From Syngnathus acus (taxonomy: Eukaryota > Chordata > Actinopteri > Syngnathiformes > Syngnathidae), in contig NC_051094.1 in NCBI RefSeq assembly GCF_901709675.1, positions 5,049,001 through 5,113,000 of the forward strand: 64,000 nucleotides of DNA. The letters are read 5' to 3'. The translations under genes and the position numbers were made by a program. How positions within the stretch are numbered: the stretch's first letter is position 1; each line of letters starts with the position of its first letter. Shown here in pieces: positions 12,991 through 26,700 of this stretch. Below the pieces are notes generated by a model. It searched no databases. It saw nothing but the letters and a program-made list of their open reading frames with translations, and was not told the DNA's origin.

Positions 12991-13194
12991 ACAATCATTT
13001 TTTCAAATTGTTACAAAGAGCAATTCAAAATGCACCCAAATGGCGTCATGAGGTCTGACCAATACTTGTACCTCGGGAGTAATAAATTATGATCAAATTG
13101 ACCAGAGTATAAAATTCTCCTGTCCAAAAATCAGTAAACTATTAAATGAGTTAACAGGTGACACCAATTGTCTTTATTAATTTATTATTTTTTT

Positions 13195-14010
13195 GGTCAA
13201 ATAAACATGGTAAAACAACAGATGGAATAATAATGCATGGTAAATTTAACAATAAGTAAATGAAATATAAGAAATCAATTATGGAAATGCATGGTAAATC
13301 TAAGAGAATAATAACATGGTAAATTGAACAAAATAATAATAATGCATGGTAAATCATAATATCACATGTTAAGTCAAGATGAAGAAGAATGCATGGTAAA
13401 TCATAATATCACATGTTAAGTCAAGAAGAAGAATGCATGGTAACTTAAACAGAATGGTAAGTCTAACAAAAAGACTACTGCATGGTTCATCAATCATAAA
13501 AATGCATGGTAAATTGAACAAAATAATATGGTAAATCACAATATCACATGTTAAGTCAAGAAGAAGAAGAATGCATGGTAACTTAAACGGAATAATAACA
13601 CATGGTAAATCTAACAAAAATACTAATGCATGGTTAATCAATCATAATATCACATGGTAAATTGAACAAAATAATATTGCATGGTAAATCATAATATCAC
13701 GTTAAATCAAGAAGAAGAAGAAGAATGCATGGTAACTTAAACTGAATAATAACACTGTAAATCTAACAAAAAGACTAATGCATGGTTAATCAATCATAAT
13801 AATGCATGGTAAATTTAACAAAATAATAAGAATGCATGGTAAATCATAATATCACATGTTAAGTCAAGAAGAAGAATGCATGGTAACTTAAACAGAATAA
13901 TAACACATGGTAAATCTAACAAAAAGACTCATGCATGGTTAATCAATCATAACAATGCATGGTAAATCAATCAAAATGCATGGTAAACCAAGCAGAATGA
14001 TCATGCAAGG
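13195..14010. repeat. ATGCATGGTAA-core minisatellite with higher-order structure, copy 1
   Basis: About 0.8 kb is built from short AT-rich units around atgcatggtaa, combined in a recurring order (catggtaaatcataatatca, catgttaagtcaagaag, catggtaacttaaacag, catggtaaatctaac, catggttaatcaatcat) of roughly 110-130 bp. It lies just past the 3' end (stop codon) of lectin copy 1. The corresponding array in copy 2 is 34715-35460. Units differ in number between the copies. There is no coding potential. Confidence 0.88.
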
Positions 14011-14031
14011 TCAATTGCATTCATATGAATA

Positions 14032-14744
14032 CTAGCAACTTGCATTGGCACTTTCCAAATCCAGCGGATAACGCGCTACGGGCATCTTACACACGTAGCC
14101 GTTTAATTCCATGCAGGACATCTTCTTCCATTTGCCAGACTGAAAGTCAAAATGAAATTGATTTTAAATCTAAACTTGTCTTCGGCGAGCGGGTTCTTCA
14201 GTCTTTTCTGCACCTACCTGGCTCAAGGCGGCCACGCAATTCTCCATCAGGCCGGTAGGTCTTCCTGGAGGAGCCCAGTTGGTGAAGGTCGGCACCTTCT
14301 GGCGGTCCGACCACACGAATCTGCCGCGATTGACCAGGTCGTTCAGTCCGGTCCACGTGTCTCCAGGGGCTGCAGAGGACAAACGGCAACAGAGCTCTCA
14401 TTCGCTTTCCAGATATGGCAGATATTGAGCAGATGCGAGCGACGCTTAGCGCGCGCACGCACCAAGCTTCATGAGGTCCTGCAGCCAATCCCGCTCAGTC
14501 TCAGAGCGAAAGGACACCAGATTGGCATCGAGACCCCAGCAGGAGTGTCGAGCGCCGTACCACGACTTCTTAGTGTCAAAATGTTTGTAGCAGAAGTCCG
14601 CAAACTCCTCCCAGTCAGGTCCCGAGCATCTCGGCTCTGCGTGCAAGATGGCGTCACGTGAAGAAATGCTTTCTATTCTGGACATTCTACTCACCCATGT
14701 CAGCAAAAGTGAAGGACGGAAACGTAGCCAATTTGTCAACATAT
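14032..14744 (-). CDS. Lectin copy 1: terminal CTLD (domain 13) and C-terminus
   Basis: Exons 14695-14744, 14463-14636, 14218-14369 and 14032-14139. The first is a short linker (YVDKLATFPSFTFADM). The others make a full CTLD: DWEEFADFCYKHFDTKKSW, then SFRSETERDWLQDL, TWTGLNDL, NWAPPGRPTGLMENCVAAL, and GKWKKMSCMELNGYVCKMP. The cysteines fit the CTLD scaffold, but EPN/QPD is replaced by PPGRP and WND by WKK, so classical calcium-dependent sugar binding is unlikely. All frames are open in this copy, unlike copy 2. Confidence 0.85.
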
Positions 14745-17700
14745 CTGCAGACAGTAAAGTGAGAATGAGCCGGGCATCTTTGAGTGGACTCGCCAGTGAA
14801 AGCGGAGCACGCACACTTTCGAGATGATTCCGTTACAGGTGGAGCCTTTGTAGGCTTTCTGTGGCAGGCTCTTCAGCAAAGTCACATCTCCTCCAATCTC
14901 AATGATGCCCGAGTGAATAGCAGCCGCACAGATGTTTGAGTCCTGCACTCAGAGAACGTCTCAGACAAAGGACAAGAACTCCGCCGGCAGGTCCTGCAGT
15001 AATTAACATACTTGTTCGTAGATCCGTGTTCCGTAGACCGCGTAGTCAGCTTGGGCGCAGCCCAGTGGGCACCGGACCCTGCGGAAGATATTCGTTGAGC
15101 GGAGGAGGCCTTTTCGGCAAGAAACGTCATACCAAGTCTGACTCACGTCATTGAACCGTCGAGGCTGAGGTCGGTGGCTGTGCTGTTGCATAAGATGTCT
15201 GTGGGTCAGAAGGGAAAATCAAAGCCCGTTTCTTGCTAGTTTCTCACTGCACTCCAAACGTCGTACTCACTGCGAGGGGTGTCGTCAGACGTGCACCCTA
15301 AGACGTCAAAGCGTAGGCCCAAAAACATTGGCAGGAGGCGGACGTACTGGGCGAACACGGGCCTGGTTACAATATACGTCCCCAAGGTAGGCTGGAAACA
15401 AAACACGCGCGTTTGCAATAAATGACAACAGCCTGGACGACGAAACAATTCGATGACCGCTCACCTGTACTGGGTGGCGATGCCAAGTCACTCCGTCAGT
15501 ACTGAACAGCATCGCAAATCTGCTGGAACTTTGCAATCGGTATGTACAGCTCTGGGTCTCGACGCCTGTCACCTTGAAGTTCTGACCGAGGTTCACCTGG
15601 ATCCAGCTGCCGACTGAGGGCGGAAGGCGTTCCATTGCTCAGGATACCAAACTACGACGGACGAGGTCGACGAGCTGTGATTTTTTTTTACGTACGCATT
15701 TCGGAGGGGCTCCAGCAACCACTGCCCCCCAGACGCGCTTTGTGAGGTTCGGCATTGATCGCAGAGGAAGAGGCTGAAAAAGAAGAGTCTGGGATTCTCC
15801 CGTCAGCGATGCCCAGACTATCAAGACACACTGAGGAAAGACAAAAAAAAGACAATGTGGAAGGAACGCTCGCTCATTCATTCTCATGTCTGGTCACCCG
15901 TTCCTAGCCGACGCTCTATCTGGCGATCCGTTGCATTCTTTCCTTGGCATATCATCCATCGACAAGTGTCAGGATGTGAAGCCCACCTTTCTTCTCGCAG
16001 CTGTAGACGACGTGGAGGTATTTGGAGACACCAGGGCAGGAGTCCGTATCCGTAAGGTAAATGGGGTAAATGGGGCAAATCTGATAGTTGTCACACAATC
16101 CTCTAAAGTACCGGAGAGCCCCTTCCACCCTGCAGTCATCTGCAAGTGACAACACACCACCATTTCACGCGCATTGTATTCGTACACTTACATACTGACT
16201 TCAACTTGTTACAGGACGTAGGGAATTTTAATGGTTAATGACTATTAGAAAAAGAGGAATCAAAAAAGCGCCCGGCTTAGCTCTTTTTCGTTTTCTATTT
16301 TTATTCAAAGAAAAAGTTAAATAAACATTTTCTATTGCCATCGCTCACACGTCAATGCCCACGGATATTGATATTGAGTTATATGTACAAACGAGTTACC
16401 TCCAACGCTGACGGTATGTGAAAACCTCGTGACAGAAACGGCAGGACAGGACAGCGAGCCAAAAACAACGATGCCACTGGAGGATTCTTACCGCGTGATC
16501 CGCTGCCACTCGGACAGACGTCGCTACGCTTCCGTCCATGGAAAGCCCACCGTATGCGGATGACTCTTTCATCGGGACATTCAAGGGATTTCCAATCGTC
16601 TTGGCAGAGAAGTTTCTCCTTGTAGCCTGTAAGAGCACAACCGTTGACTTCTCTCCGTCTTTTTTTACAGAGACGTTGAAGGCGACTTACCGTCATGTGG
16701 CGGCAGCTGATGTGTCTTTTCTAGAAGCGGGAAACAGAACGTCGATGTCGACACGTGATGACGGTCTACCGCGGGGCATCACATCTCACTTACCTCTTTT
16801 CTTGCAGACGTAGCCTCTCTTCTCGTCGCACTTGTCGCGCTTCCAGTCGCCGCTGCCAGTGAGCAAGGAAAGGCATTTCCCCCCTTCAGCGACACCTGGA
16901 GGGAGGGAGACAAGATCTGAGCGCTCATCCGTTCCTCCAAAGTGCAACTGACAACCGCCTCAGCCCGACCTGCACTCGAGTGGAGGTAAGAGAAGGGGGA
17001 TCCGTCAGTCCACTTGTCGCCGTCACGCTTGATGGAGGCGTCGGCGCCCAACCACAGTGAGGCATCATCATTCATCCCCAGAAGCTTGGCGATACCTTTG
17101 GATCCCAAGGAGAACATGCAAGATGATTCCATAACGACTCACACTTGACTCTGCACGACAACTTGATGGTTGCGGCACAGCCGTGACAAAGCGCTAACAA
17201 TACTGCAACAAAGAGTGAAAGAACAACAACAAAAAAACAAAAACAAAGCAACGCTGGCCATATCTCGGGTTTATCAGGTTTTGAGTTGGAAAGGAAGGCG
17301 TAGCAGGAAAAAAAGCTTTTTATCAAAGACAGCAAATTCATGGCCAGCCTTCCGCGTATGAAGACCGCGGACGAAGACATGACGCCTTTTTCGATTTACT
17401 TTAGCTTCTATTTCTCGTTTGCTTCATGTTGGAAAATAAGCATTGATCCACTTGTTTATGGCCAATATATTTTAATTCATGGCCCCCTACCGCGTACGAA
17501 GCGCTGCTCGAGCGAGTCGGCGATGCTGAGCAGGTTCCCTTGGCGGCCTTTGCAGTCGGCTTGCGCCTCCTGCCAGGTCTTGGTGGGCTGGGGGATCATC
17601 AGGTAGCAGAAGTCGTTGGTGGGGTCGTCCAGCCACCAACCGCATTTGTCAGTCCAGCCTGCGAGACAGACGGCGCAGGAAGGCAAAACAGCATAAGACA

Positions 17701-20700
17701 GCGTAGAAGACTGCGGCAGTGCGAGACACCTACCCTGTTGGCTGACTAATGGTGGCAGCTGTCGAGGCCCTCCACGCTTGGCTGCATGGTAAAGAAGGGC
17801 GAATGAGCAAGTACATGAAGGAGCGCAAGGAGGGACATTTTTGCACCTGTTTTGCAGACAAATGGCCGCTTTGTTGTGCAGGGGCTGCCGCCGATCTTCC
17901 CAACAGAATTTGGGAATGCGCAGGCCCCCGTGGTGTCATTTTGCCACTCGGCATAGTCCTGCGGACGACATGAGGGTGTTGGACTCTCAGCTTCCCAACG
18001 CCCTTCCTCCGCGCAATTGTTGTGCTCAAATTTCAACTTTCCCAATCTAGCTTGTGCAGAATGACTTTTCCAAAGTTCGTCAGCAATTTACTTACAAAAG
18101 CTGTTCCGTCACTATACTCATAGTTGTTGCTTTTCTTCTTCAGTCCCAGCCAAGAATACCAAACGCTTTGCGAGTGATCTTGAGGAAAGGAAGGACAACA
18201 ACAGCTTCAGGGCAAGAAGAGCCGGAGCTAAATGACGGCAGCTTTGTGGGACCGACGACTGCGGCGGTTCGTCTTAGCGCTCACCAAACACGAATTGAGC
18301 CTCTTGCCATGAGTGGACGCTAGCCAGGTGGCCACTCTGGGCAACACAGAACTTCTCGGCATCCTCCCAATCTTTGTACAGCTTCGAGTAAAAGTAGCAA
18401 TGATCGCCATACAGTAGGTTGCCATTGTCGCAGGTGGAAGCTGAGGCCACAATGGAGAACATTGAGGAGGAAACCATGACCACGTGGTTAAAGTGCTGCA
18501 ACTCACTCTTCACGACAGCAAGACCACTTTTGGGGGAACACGTCCGTCCCTCCGGGCAGCCTGCAAAAAAAAAAAAAAAAAAAGACCGTTTGCGCCTTTC
18601 AACGGCAACGTGACCGCAGACGTGCAGGCTTACTCAGCGGCCGTTTGCACATGTAGGCCAACGAGGAATCACAGGAGCCAGACCTCCACATGCCGGGCTG
18701 ACCCCTTCCCCCTTGGTTGACGTAGGCGCAGGACGCAACGTTGGCGCTGTCGGTAGATAAAAAAAAAAAAAAGGAACATTTTCCTATTTTTCCTTGAGTG
18801 CTCCTTCTCAAAATTGGTTCCAGAACCTTTACGCGTCTCCGCCTGACAACAGCATGCAAAGTTGTTACGTCTTACCTTTCGAGTTGATTTGAGGCCCAGT
18901 TGCGGTGTGTTGTTGTCTGGCCATCGGACCAGGTCAGGTTCTGGCTCCCGCCTTCAAAGCGACACCAGAACTCGTCGCATTTCTGGGAAGCAAAAAAAAA
19001 AACAGTCCCACTTGTCGCTGCAGAGTCCACGACTGCTTGCGCTTCCGTCTCACCTGGTTGGAGAGTCCCAGCCAGAAGCGGGTGTCCTCGCCCATGGTGC
19101 GCTTCACAAAGTCCTCCTCGGCCGAGGTGGTGATGGAGAGCAGGTCGCCGCCCTCCCAGACGCAGTGGTGCCAGGCCCCCAGCCAACCGTTGGGCTCCAT
19201 CTCCTTCTTGTAGCAGCTGGAGTTGTGCTCGAGCCACCCGGGATCACACCTGCTGGCTGAGGGCACAATTTGGGGAACAGATCAGAGCACAGTCCTGTTT
19301 TAGCTCCTCAGTCCACCATTTTGAGAAAAGGAAAATTTGCAGGTCACGGTTGGCCAAAACTTGTCTTGCACATGTTCTCAGGCAAATTGGTAGATCCGGT
19401 ACTCGTTAGCCCTATGGCATCAGAGACGTTTACAATTTGAAATGATCCCTAAAAAAAAAAAAAATCACCTCTCTAAAGCACGCTTGTGAAACAAACATCG
19501 CCACATGCAAGTCAACGCGAAAAACATTCAAGTACATTTGGGTACTTAATAAAATAAGAAACATTGCACAGAATTTGTGACCAATTTTGTCAGGCTACTT
19601 ACCGTCAGAAGACAGCGAAAGTTCTGCCACTCCTGCAAGAGGAAAGGCAAAGACAGACGTCAGGGCAAAGACGAACGTCAGGGCAAAGACGGACGTCAGG
19701 CCAAACACGGACGTCAATGCGCAATGACGGCCAGAGGAGCATCACAACTTACTCACCTTTTTTCATCTTCTTGCAGACGTAGCTTCTCCTCTCGTCACAC
19801 GTGTCGTGCTTCCAGTCGCCGCTGTCAGTGAACAAGGAAAGACACTTCCCCCCTTCAGCGTCACCTGGAGGGAGGGAGAGAAGATCTCAGCGCTCGGCCG
19901 TTCCTCCAAAGTGCAGCCGACAAGCATCAGACATGCTTTCAGACCGACCTGCACTCGAGTGGATGTAAGTGAACGGGGATCCGTCAGTCCATTGGGCGTC
20001 ATCTTCCGTGGTGGAGACATTGGCGCCCAACCACAGAGTGGGCAGAAACCTGACATAACCTGTGGACCCAAGGCAAAGGTGGAACAGCATCTTCCAGAGA
20101 CACGCTTTACTCACCCACTAATGGAGCCCATGTGGCACATTTTGGAACGACACCATTCATTCGTTCATTCGGTCATTCCATTCATTCCATCATTCCATTC
20201 ATTCTTTCGGTCATTCATTCATTCATTCGTTTGTGATACCAATGAATGGCCGCCTACCATGTACAAAGGTCTGCTCATGGTTGTCGGTGATGCTGAGCAG
20301 GTTCCCGTGGAGGCGTTGGCAGTCGTCTTGCGCGTCCTGCCAGGTCTTGGTGGGCTGGCGGATCATCAGGTAGCAGAAGTCGTTGGTGGGGTCGTCCAGC
20401 CACCAGCCGCATTTGTCAGTCCAGCCTGCGAGACAGACGGCGCAGGAGGGCAAAACAGCATCACACAGCGTAGAAGACGGCGGCAGTGTGAGACACCTAC
20501 CTTGTTGGCTGACTAATGGTGGCAGCTGTTGAGGCCCTCCTCGTTTGGCTGCATGGTAAAGGAGGGCGAGTGAGCAAGTGCATGAAGGAGCACTCGGGAG
20601 GGACATTTTTGCACCTGTTTTGCAGACAAATGGCCGCTTCGTTGTGCAGGGGCTGCCGCCGATCTTCCCAACAGAATTTGGGAATGCGCAGGCCCCCGTG

Positions 20701-23700
20701 GTGTCATTTTGCCACTCGGCATAGTCCTGTGGACGACATGAGGGTGTTGGACTCTCAGCTTCCCAACGCCCTTTCTCCGCGCAATTGTTGTGCACAAAAT
20801 TCAACTTTCCCAACCTAGCTCGTGCAGAATAACTTTTCCAAAGTCCGTCAGCAATTTACTTACAAAAGCTGTTCCGTCACTATACTCATAGTTGTTGCTT
20901 TTCTTCTTCAGTCCCAGCCAAGAATACCAAACGCTTTCCGAGTGATCTTGAGGAAAGGAAGGACAACAACAGCTTCAGGGCAAGAAGAGCCGGAGCTAAA
21001 TGACGGCAGCTTTGTGGGACCGACGACTGCGGCGGTTCGTCTTAGCGCTCACCAAACACGAATTGAGCCTCTTGCCATGAGTGGACGCTAGCCAGGTGGC
21101 CACTCTGGGCAACACAGAACTTCTCGGCATCCTCCCAATCTTTGTACAGCTTCGAGTAAAAGTAGCAATGATCGCCATACAGTAGGTTGCCATTGTCGCA
21201 GGTGGAAGCTGAGGCCACAATGGAGAACATTGAGGAGGAAACCATGACCACGTGGTTAAAGTGCTGCAACTCACTCTTCACGACAGCAAGACCACTTTTG
21301 GGGGAACACGTCCGTCCCTCCGGGCAGCCTGCAAAAAAAAAAAAAGACCGTTTGCGCCTTTCAACGGCAACGTGACCGCAGACGTGCAGGCTTACTCAGC
21401 GGCCGTTTGCACATGTAGGCCAACGAGGAATCACAGGAGCCAGACCTCCACATGCCGGGCTCACCCCTTCCCCCTTGGTTGACGTAGGCGCAGGACGCAA
21501 CGTTGGCGCTGTCGGTAGATAAAAAAAAAAAAAGGAACATTTTCCTATTTTTCCTTGAGTGCTCCTTCTCAAAATTGGTTCCAGAACCTTTACGCGTCTC
21601 CGCCTGACAACAGCATGCAAAGTTGTTACGTCTTACCTTTCGAGTTGATTTGAGGCCCAGTTGCGGTGTGTTGTTGTCTGGCCATCGGACCAGGTCAGGT
21701 TCTGGCTCCCGCCTTCAAAGCGACACCAGAACTCGTCGCATTTCTGGGAAGCAAAAAAAAAAAAAAAAGAGTCCCACTTGTCGCTGCAGAGTCCACGACT
21801 GCTTGCGCTTCCGTCTCACCTGGTTGGAGAGTCCCAGCCAGAAGCGGGTATCCTCGCCCATGGTGCGCTTCACAAAGTCCTCCTCGGCCGAGGAGGTGAT
21901 GGAGAGCAGGTTGCCGCCCATCCAGAAGCAGTGGTGCCAGGCCCCCAGCCAACCGTTGGGCTCCATCTCCTTCTTGTAGCAGCTGGAGTTGTGCTCGAGC
22001 CACCCGGGATCACACCTGCTGGCTGAGGGCACAATTTGGGGAACAGATCAGAGCACACTCCTGTTTTAGCTCCTCAGTCCACCATTTTGAGAAAAGGAAA
22101 ATTTGCAGGTCACGGTTGGCCAAGCCGTGTCTTGCACATGTTCTCAGGCAAATTGGTAGATCCGGTACTCAACTTGTTAGGTTAGCCCTATGGCATCAGA
22201 GACGTTTACAATTTGAAATGATCCCTAAAAAAAAAAAATCACCTCTCTAAAGCACGCTTGTGAAACAAACATCGCCACATGCGAGTCAACGCGAAAAACA
22301 TTCAAGTACATTTGCGTACTTAATAAAATAAGAAACATTGCACAGAATTTGTGACCAATTTTGTCAGGCTACTTACCGTCAGAAGACAGCGAAAGTTCTG
22401 CCACTCCTGCAAGAGGAAAGGCAAAGACAGACGTCAGGGCAAAGACGGACGTCAGGGCAAACACGGACGTCAATGCGCAATGACGGCCAGAGGAGCATCA
22501 CAACTTACTCACCTTTTTTCATCTTCTTGCAGACGTAGCTTCTCTTCTCGTCGCACGTGTCGTGCTTCCAGTCGCCACTGTCAGTGATTAAGGAAAGACA
22601 CTTCCCACCTTCGGCGTCACCTAGAGGGAGGGAGACAAGATCTCAGCGCTCCGCCGTTCTACCAAAGTGCAGCCGACAAGCATCAGACATGCTTTCAGAC
22701 CGACCGGCACTCGAGTGGATGTAAGTGAACGGGGATCCGTCAATCCATTGGGCGTCATCTTCCGTGGTGGAGACATCGGCGCCCAACCACAGAGAGGGCA
22801 GAGACATGGCGTAACCTGTGGACCCAAGGCAAAGGTGGAACAGGATCTAATAATAATAATAAATTATATTTATAACGCACTTTCCATTCGGAGGAATCTC
22901 AAAGTGCTACATGGCAAGTAAAAACAAGAAAACAAAGCGTCGGACAAGTATAAAACAACTGGACGACAACTAGGATATGAGAACAGGAATTACGGAAATG
23001 CTAGAGTAAAGAGGTGAGTTTTAAGTCCGGTTTTGAAAGAGTCAGTGGATTGGGGTGCTCTTAGGTGGATCTTCCAGAGATACGCTTTACTGACCCGCTC
23101 ATTGAGCCCATGAGGCGCATTTTGGAACGACACCATTCATTCGTTTGTTCGATTAATTCATTCATTCATCCATTCGTCCATTCATCCGTCCGTTCATCCA
23201 TTCATGACACCAACAAATGGCCGCCTACCATGTACAAAGGTCTGCTCATGGTTGTCGGTGATGCTGAGCAGGTTCCCGTGGAGGCGTTGGCAGTTGGCTT
23301 GCGCCTCCTGCCAGGTCTTGGTGGGCTGGCGCATCATCAGGTAGCAGAAGTCGTTGGTTGGGTTGTTCAACCACCAGCCGCATGTGTCAGTCCATCCTAT
23401 GAGCCAGACGGCGTAAGCTGGCGCAAGACAGCGTAAGACGGCGGCAGTGCGGGACACCTACTCGGTTGGCCGACTAGTGATGGCAGCTGTGGAAGCCCTC
23501 CGTGCTGGGCTGTAGGGGAATGGGGGGGGGGGGTTTGCAAATATGAGCAAATGCTTGATATGTGCAGAAGGAGCGCTCGGGAGGGGCGTTTGCACCTCTT
23601 TTGCAGACAAATGGCCGCTCCGTTGTGCAAGAGCTGGCACTCAACTCCCCAACAGAATTTGGGAATGCACAGTCCCCCTTGGTGTCATTTTTCCAGTTGT

Positions 23701-26700
23701 TGTAGTCCTGCGGACGACATGAGCATGTTGGACTCTGCTCGGCTTCCCGACGCCCTTCCTCGGCAATCGCTCACTCACGCCCAAGTTTTGCCCATTTCCC
23801 TTCCAAAACAATCCCAAATTTGAAGCCTCGAGCAGCATTTCTCCTATGTCCACTTTTATTTTTATCCTACTCAAATTTGGACTTTGCCAGCTCAGCTGTT
23901 GAAAAATGAGTTTTTCAAAGGCATTTCACTTACATAAGTTGTTCCATCACTCCACTCGTAGTCGTCGTCCTCCTTCTTGAGTCCCACGAAAACAGATTGT
24001 GAGGTCTGCGAGTGATCTTGAGGAAAAGAAGGAGAACACGAGCTTCAGGGCAAGAAGAGCTTCAGTCAAATGACGACTGCGGCGGTTCCTCTTGGTGCTC
24101 ACCATACACAAATTGGGCCTCTTCCTTGGAGTGGACGCTAGCCAGGTGGCCTTCCCGGGAACGACACAACTTCTCGGCATTGTCAAAGGTTTTTTCCGTC
24201 TTCTCGTAACGATAACAATAATCGCCATAGTGGAAGGTGTTGTCCTGGCAGTCGGAGGCTGGGGCCACAAAGAAAAACATGACCATGACAAGATGGTCAT
24301 CTTGCATGATGGTCAAGTGCAAATAAGTGTGCTGCAACTCACTCTTCACTACAGCAGGACCCCTTTTGGGGGAACACGTCTGTCCCTTCGGGCAGCCTGC
24401 AAAAAAAAAAAAAAAAAGACCGTTTGCGCCTTTCAACGGCAACGTGACGGCCGACGTGCAGGCTTACTCAGCGGCCGTTTGCACATGTAGGCCAATGAGG
24501 AATGACAGGAGCCAGACCTCCACTTGCCAGGCTCACCACTTCCCCCTTGGTTGACGTAGGCGCAGGACGCAACGTCGGCACTGTCGAGAGAAAAAAAAAA
24601 TCAAGGAATTCTTTTCCCGTGTTTTTTTTTTTTTTTTTTCCCCAAGTGGCCGTTTTCAAAATTGGCTCCAGAACCTCCGGCTGACAACAGCATGCAAAGT
24701 TGTTACGTCTTACCTTTCGACTTGATTTAAGGCCCAGTTGGTGTATGTCGTTGTCTGATTATCGGACCAGGTCAGGTTCTGGCTCCCGCCTTCAAAGCGA
24801 CACCAGACCTTGCCGCATTTCTGGGGGGAAAAAGAACAACAGTCCCAGTTGTCGCTGCAGAGTCCACTGCCGCTTCCGTCTCACCTGGTTGGAGAGTCCC
24901 AGCCAGAAGCGGGTGTCCTCGCCCATGGTGCGCTTCACAAAGTCCTCCTCGGCCGAGGAGGTGATGGAGAGCAGGTTGCCGCCCACCCAGAAGCAGTGGT
25001 GCCAGGCCCCCAGCCAAACCGTTGGGAATCATCTCCTTCTTGTAGCAGCTGGAGTCATGCTCGAGCCACCCGGGAAGACACTTGTTGGCTGAAGGCACAA
25101 TTTGGGTATCAGGCGGACAGATCAGAGCACACTCCTGTTTTTGCCCTTCAGTCCACCATTTTGAGCAAAGGGCAATTTGCGGGTCACGGTTGGCCAAATC
25201 TACATTTTCTCAGGCAAATTGGAAGATCCGGGACTTGACTTGGTTAGCTTAGCCCAATGGCATCAGAGACATTTACATTTTGAACGGATTCCGGAAAATA
25301 CACCTTCACGCTTGAGAAACAACCACGGCCGCATACAAAGTGCCGCTGTACAAGTTAAGACGATGCAAAAAAAACATTCAACACGTGGCTGAGTATTTCA
25401 TAAAAATGAAAAAGCACACAATTTGTTGGTTGGCATGGTGTGACTCCAGGATCATTGTTTTCGACGCAGTCAAAGGCGACTTACAGTCAGGAGCCGCCGG
25501 CGTAGCCTTTACTGCAAGAGGAAAGGAAAAGAGACATCAAGGCACAGACAGACGTCAAGGGGCGACGACAGACAGTCGGTGGGGCGTTGCCTCTCACCAT
25601 TTCCTCTTTTCTTGCAGACGTAACCTCTCTCGTTGTTGCACGAGTCGTACTTCCAGTCGCCGTCGCCAGTGAGGAAGGAAAGACAATTACCATCGACGGT
25701 ACCTGGGGGGCGGGAGAGAAGATCTCAGTGCTCCTACATTCCTCCAAAATGCAGCAGACAACCGTCTCCGAAAAACCTGAAGTCGGGCGGACGTATTCGA
25801 TCGGGGATCCGTCAGCCCACTCGCTGCCTTTGGCACTGACGGAGACATCGGCGCCCAACCACAGAGAGGATGCATTCGTCAGAGGCTTGACGTAACCTGT
25901 ACCGGAATGAACGACATCGTCAAGAGGAGCCGAGTGAGGAGGACGCGTCATACGTTGAGCTCCGGTGTGATCGACTTTCTCAGCTCAAAAGGAATTGAAT
26001 TATATATCAAACACCACAACATGCCAAAGTTCTCGTCATCAAGGAGCTGAGCAAATGCCAAAACACACAACACCAAAGGTAAACACAAACCGCATTCATG
26101 ACAAAAACACTTTAGGACTAGAAACCTTTCCATATGCAGAACATAAAAAAGTGGGCTGTTATATAGAGACCATTTGCCTGTATTTATTTTCTGCGACTAA
26201 CTACTGGAAACCCAAGGACACCAACCGGTTTGAAATACAAACATACAAATATTGAAGAGTCAAGTGTTGAAACAGGACTGGAATGTGCTTGACGAGGAAG
26301 GAGCGTGGATTTCTAACTTTCTTTCAAACATTATACCATAAAACCTGTCCTGTCAACAAATACAAAAAAGAGGCAAAGAGCCCATGGGTCACTAAAGGAT
26401 TAAAAAAGGCCTGCAAGGAGAAGAACACGCTGTGTAAACAATTCATAAAATACAAGAATAAATTAACCAGCATTATGAGGACACGTAAGAAGGAACGTTA
26501 TCATAAAATGTTAGATTGTAGTAAAAATAATACAAAGGGGGCAATATTACAGTGCAACGGAGCTAAAAACAAAATTATATATACATTGAAAGTGACCCAT
26601 CAATACACGATGAAAGGGGTGGTAAATGGATTCAATCTTTTTTTTTTTCATAAATGTGGGACCAGCCGGCAAGAAAAATACAGGATCCAGACAGACTCGG

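Noticed and set aside
13195-14010. Possible CRISPR-like array because of regularly spaced short repeats
   Set aside because: The window is clearly eukaryotic; units are directly adjacent AT-rich repeats without unique spacers, so it is a minisatellite.
18862-19260. Recurrent plus-strand frames of about 130 codons over the CTLD-a exons
   Set aside because: They recur in every block because they are antisense shadows of the CTLD-a exons.
19806-20516. 236-codon plus-strand open frame (also 41645-42343)
   Set aside because: It is antisense to CTLD-c exons and crosses the CATT repeat; the minus-strand exons with splice sites explain this sequence.
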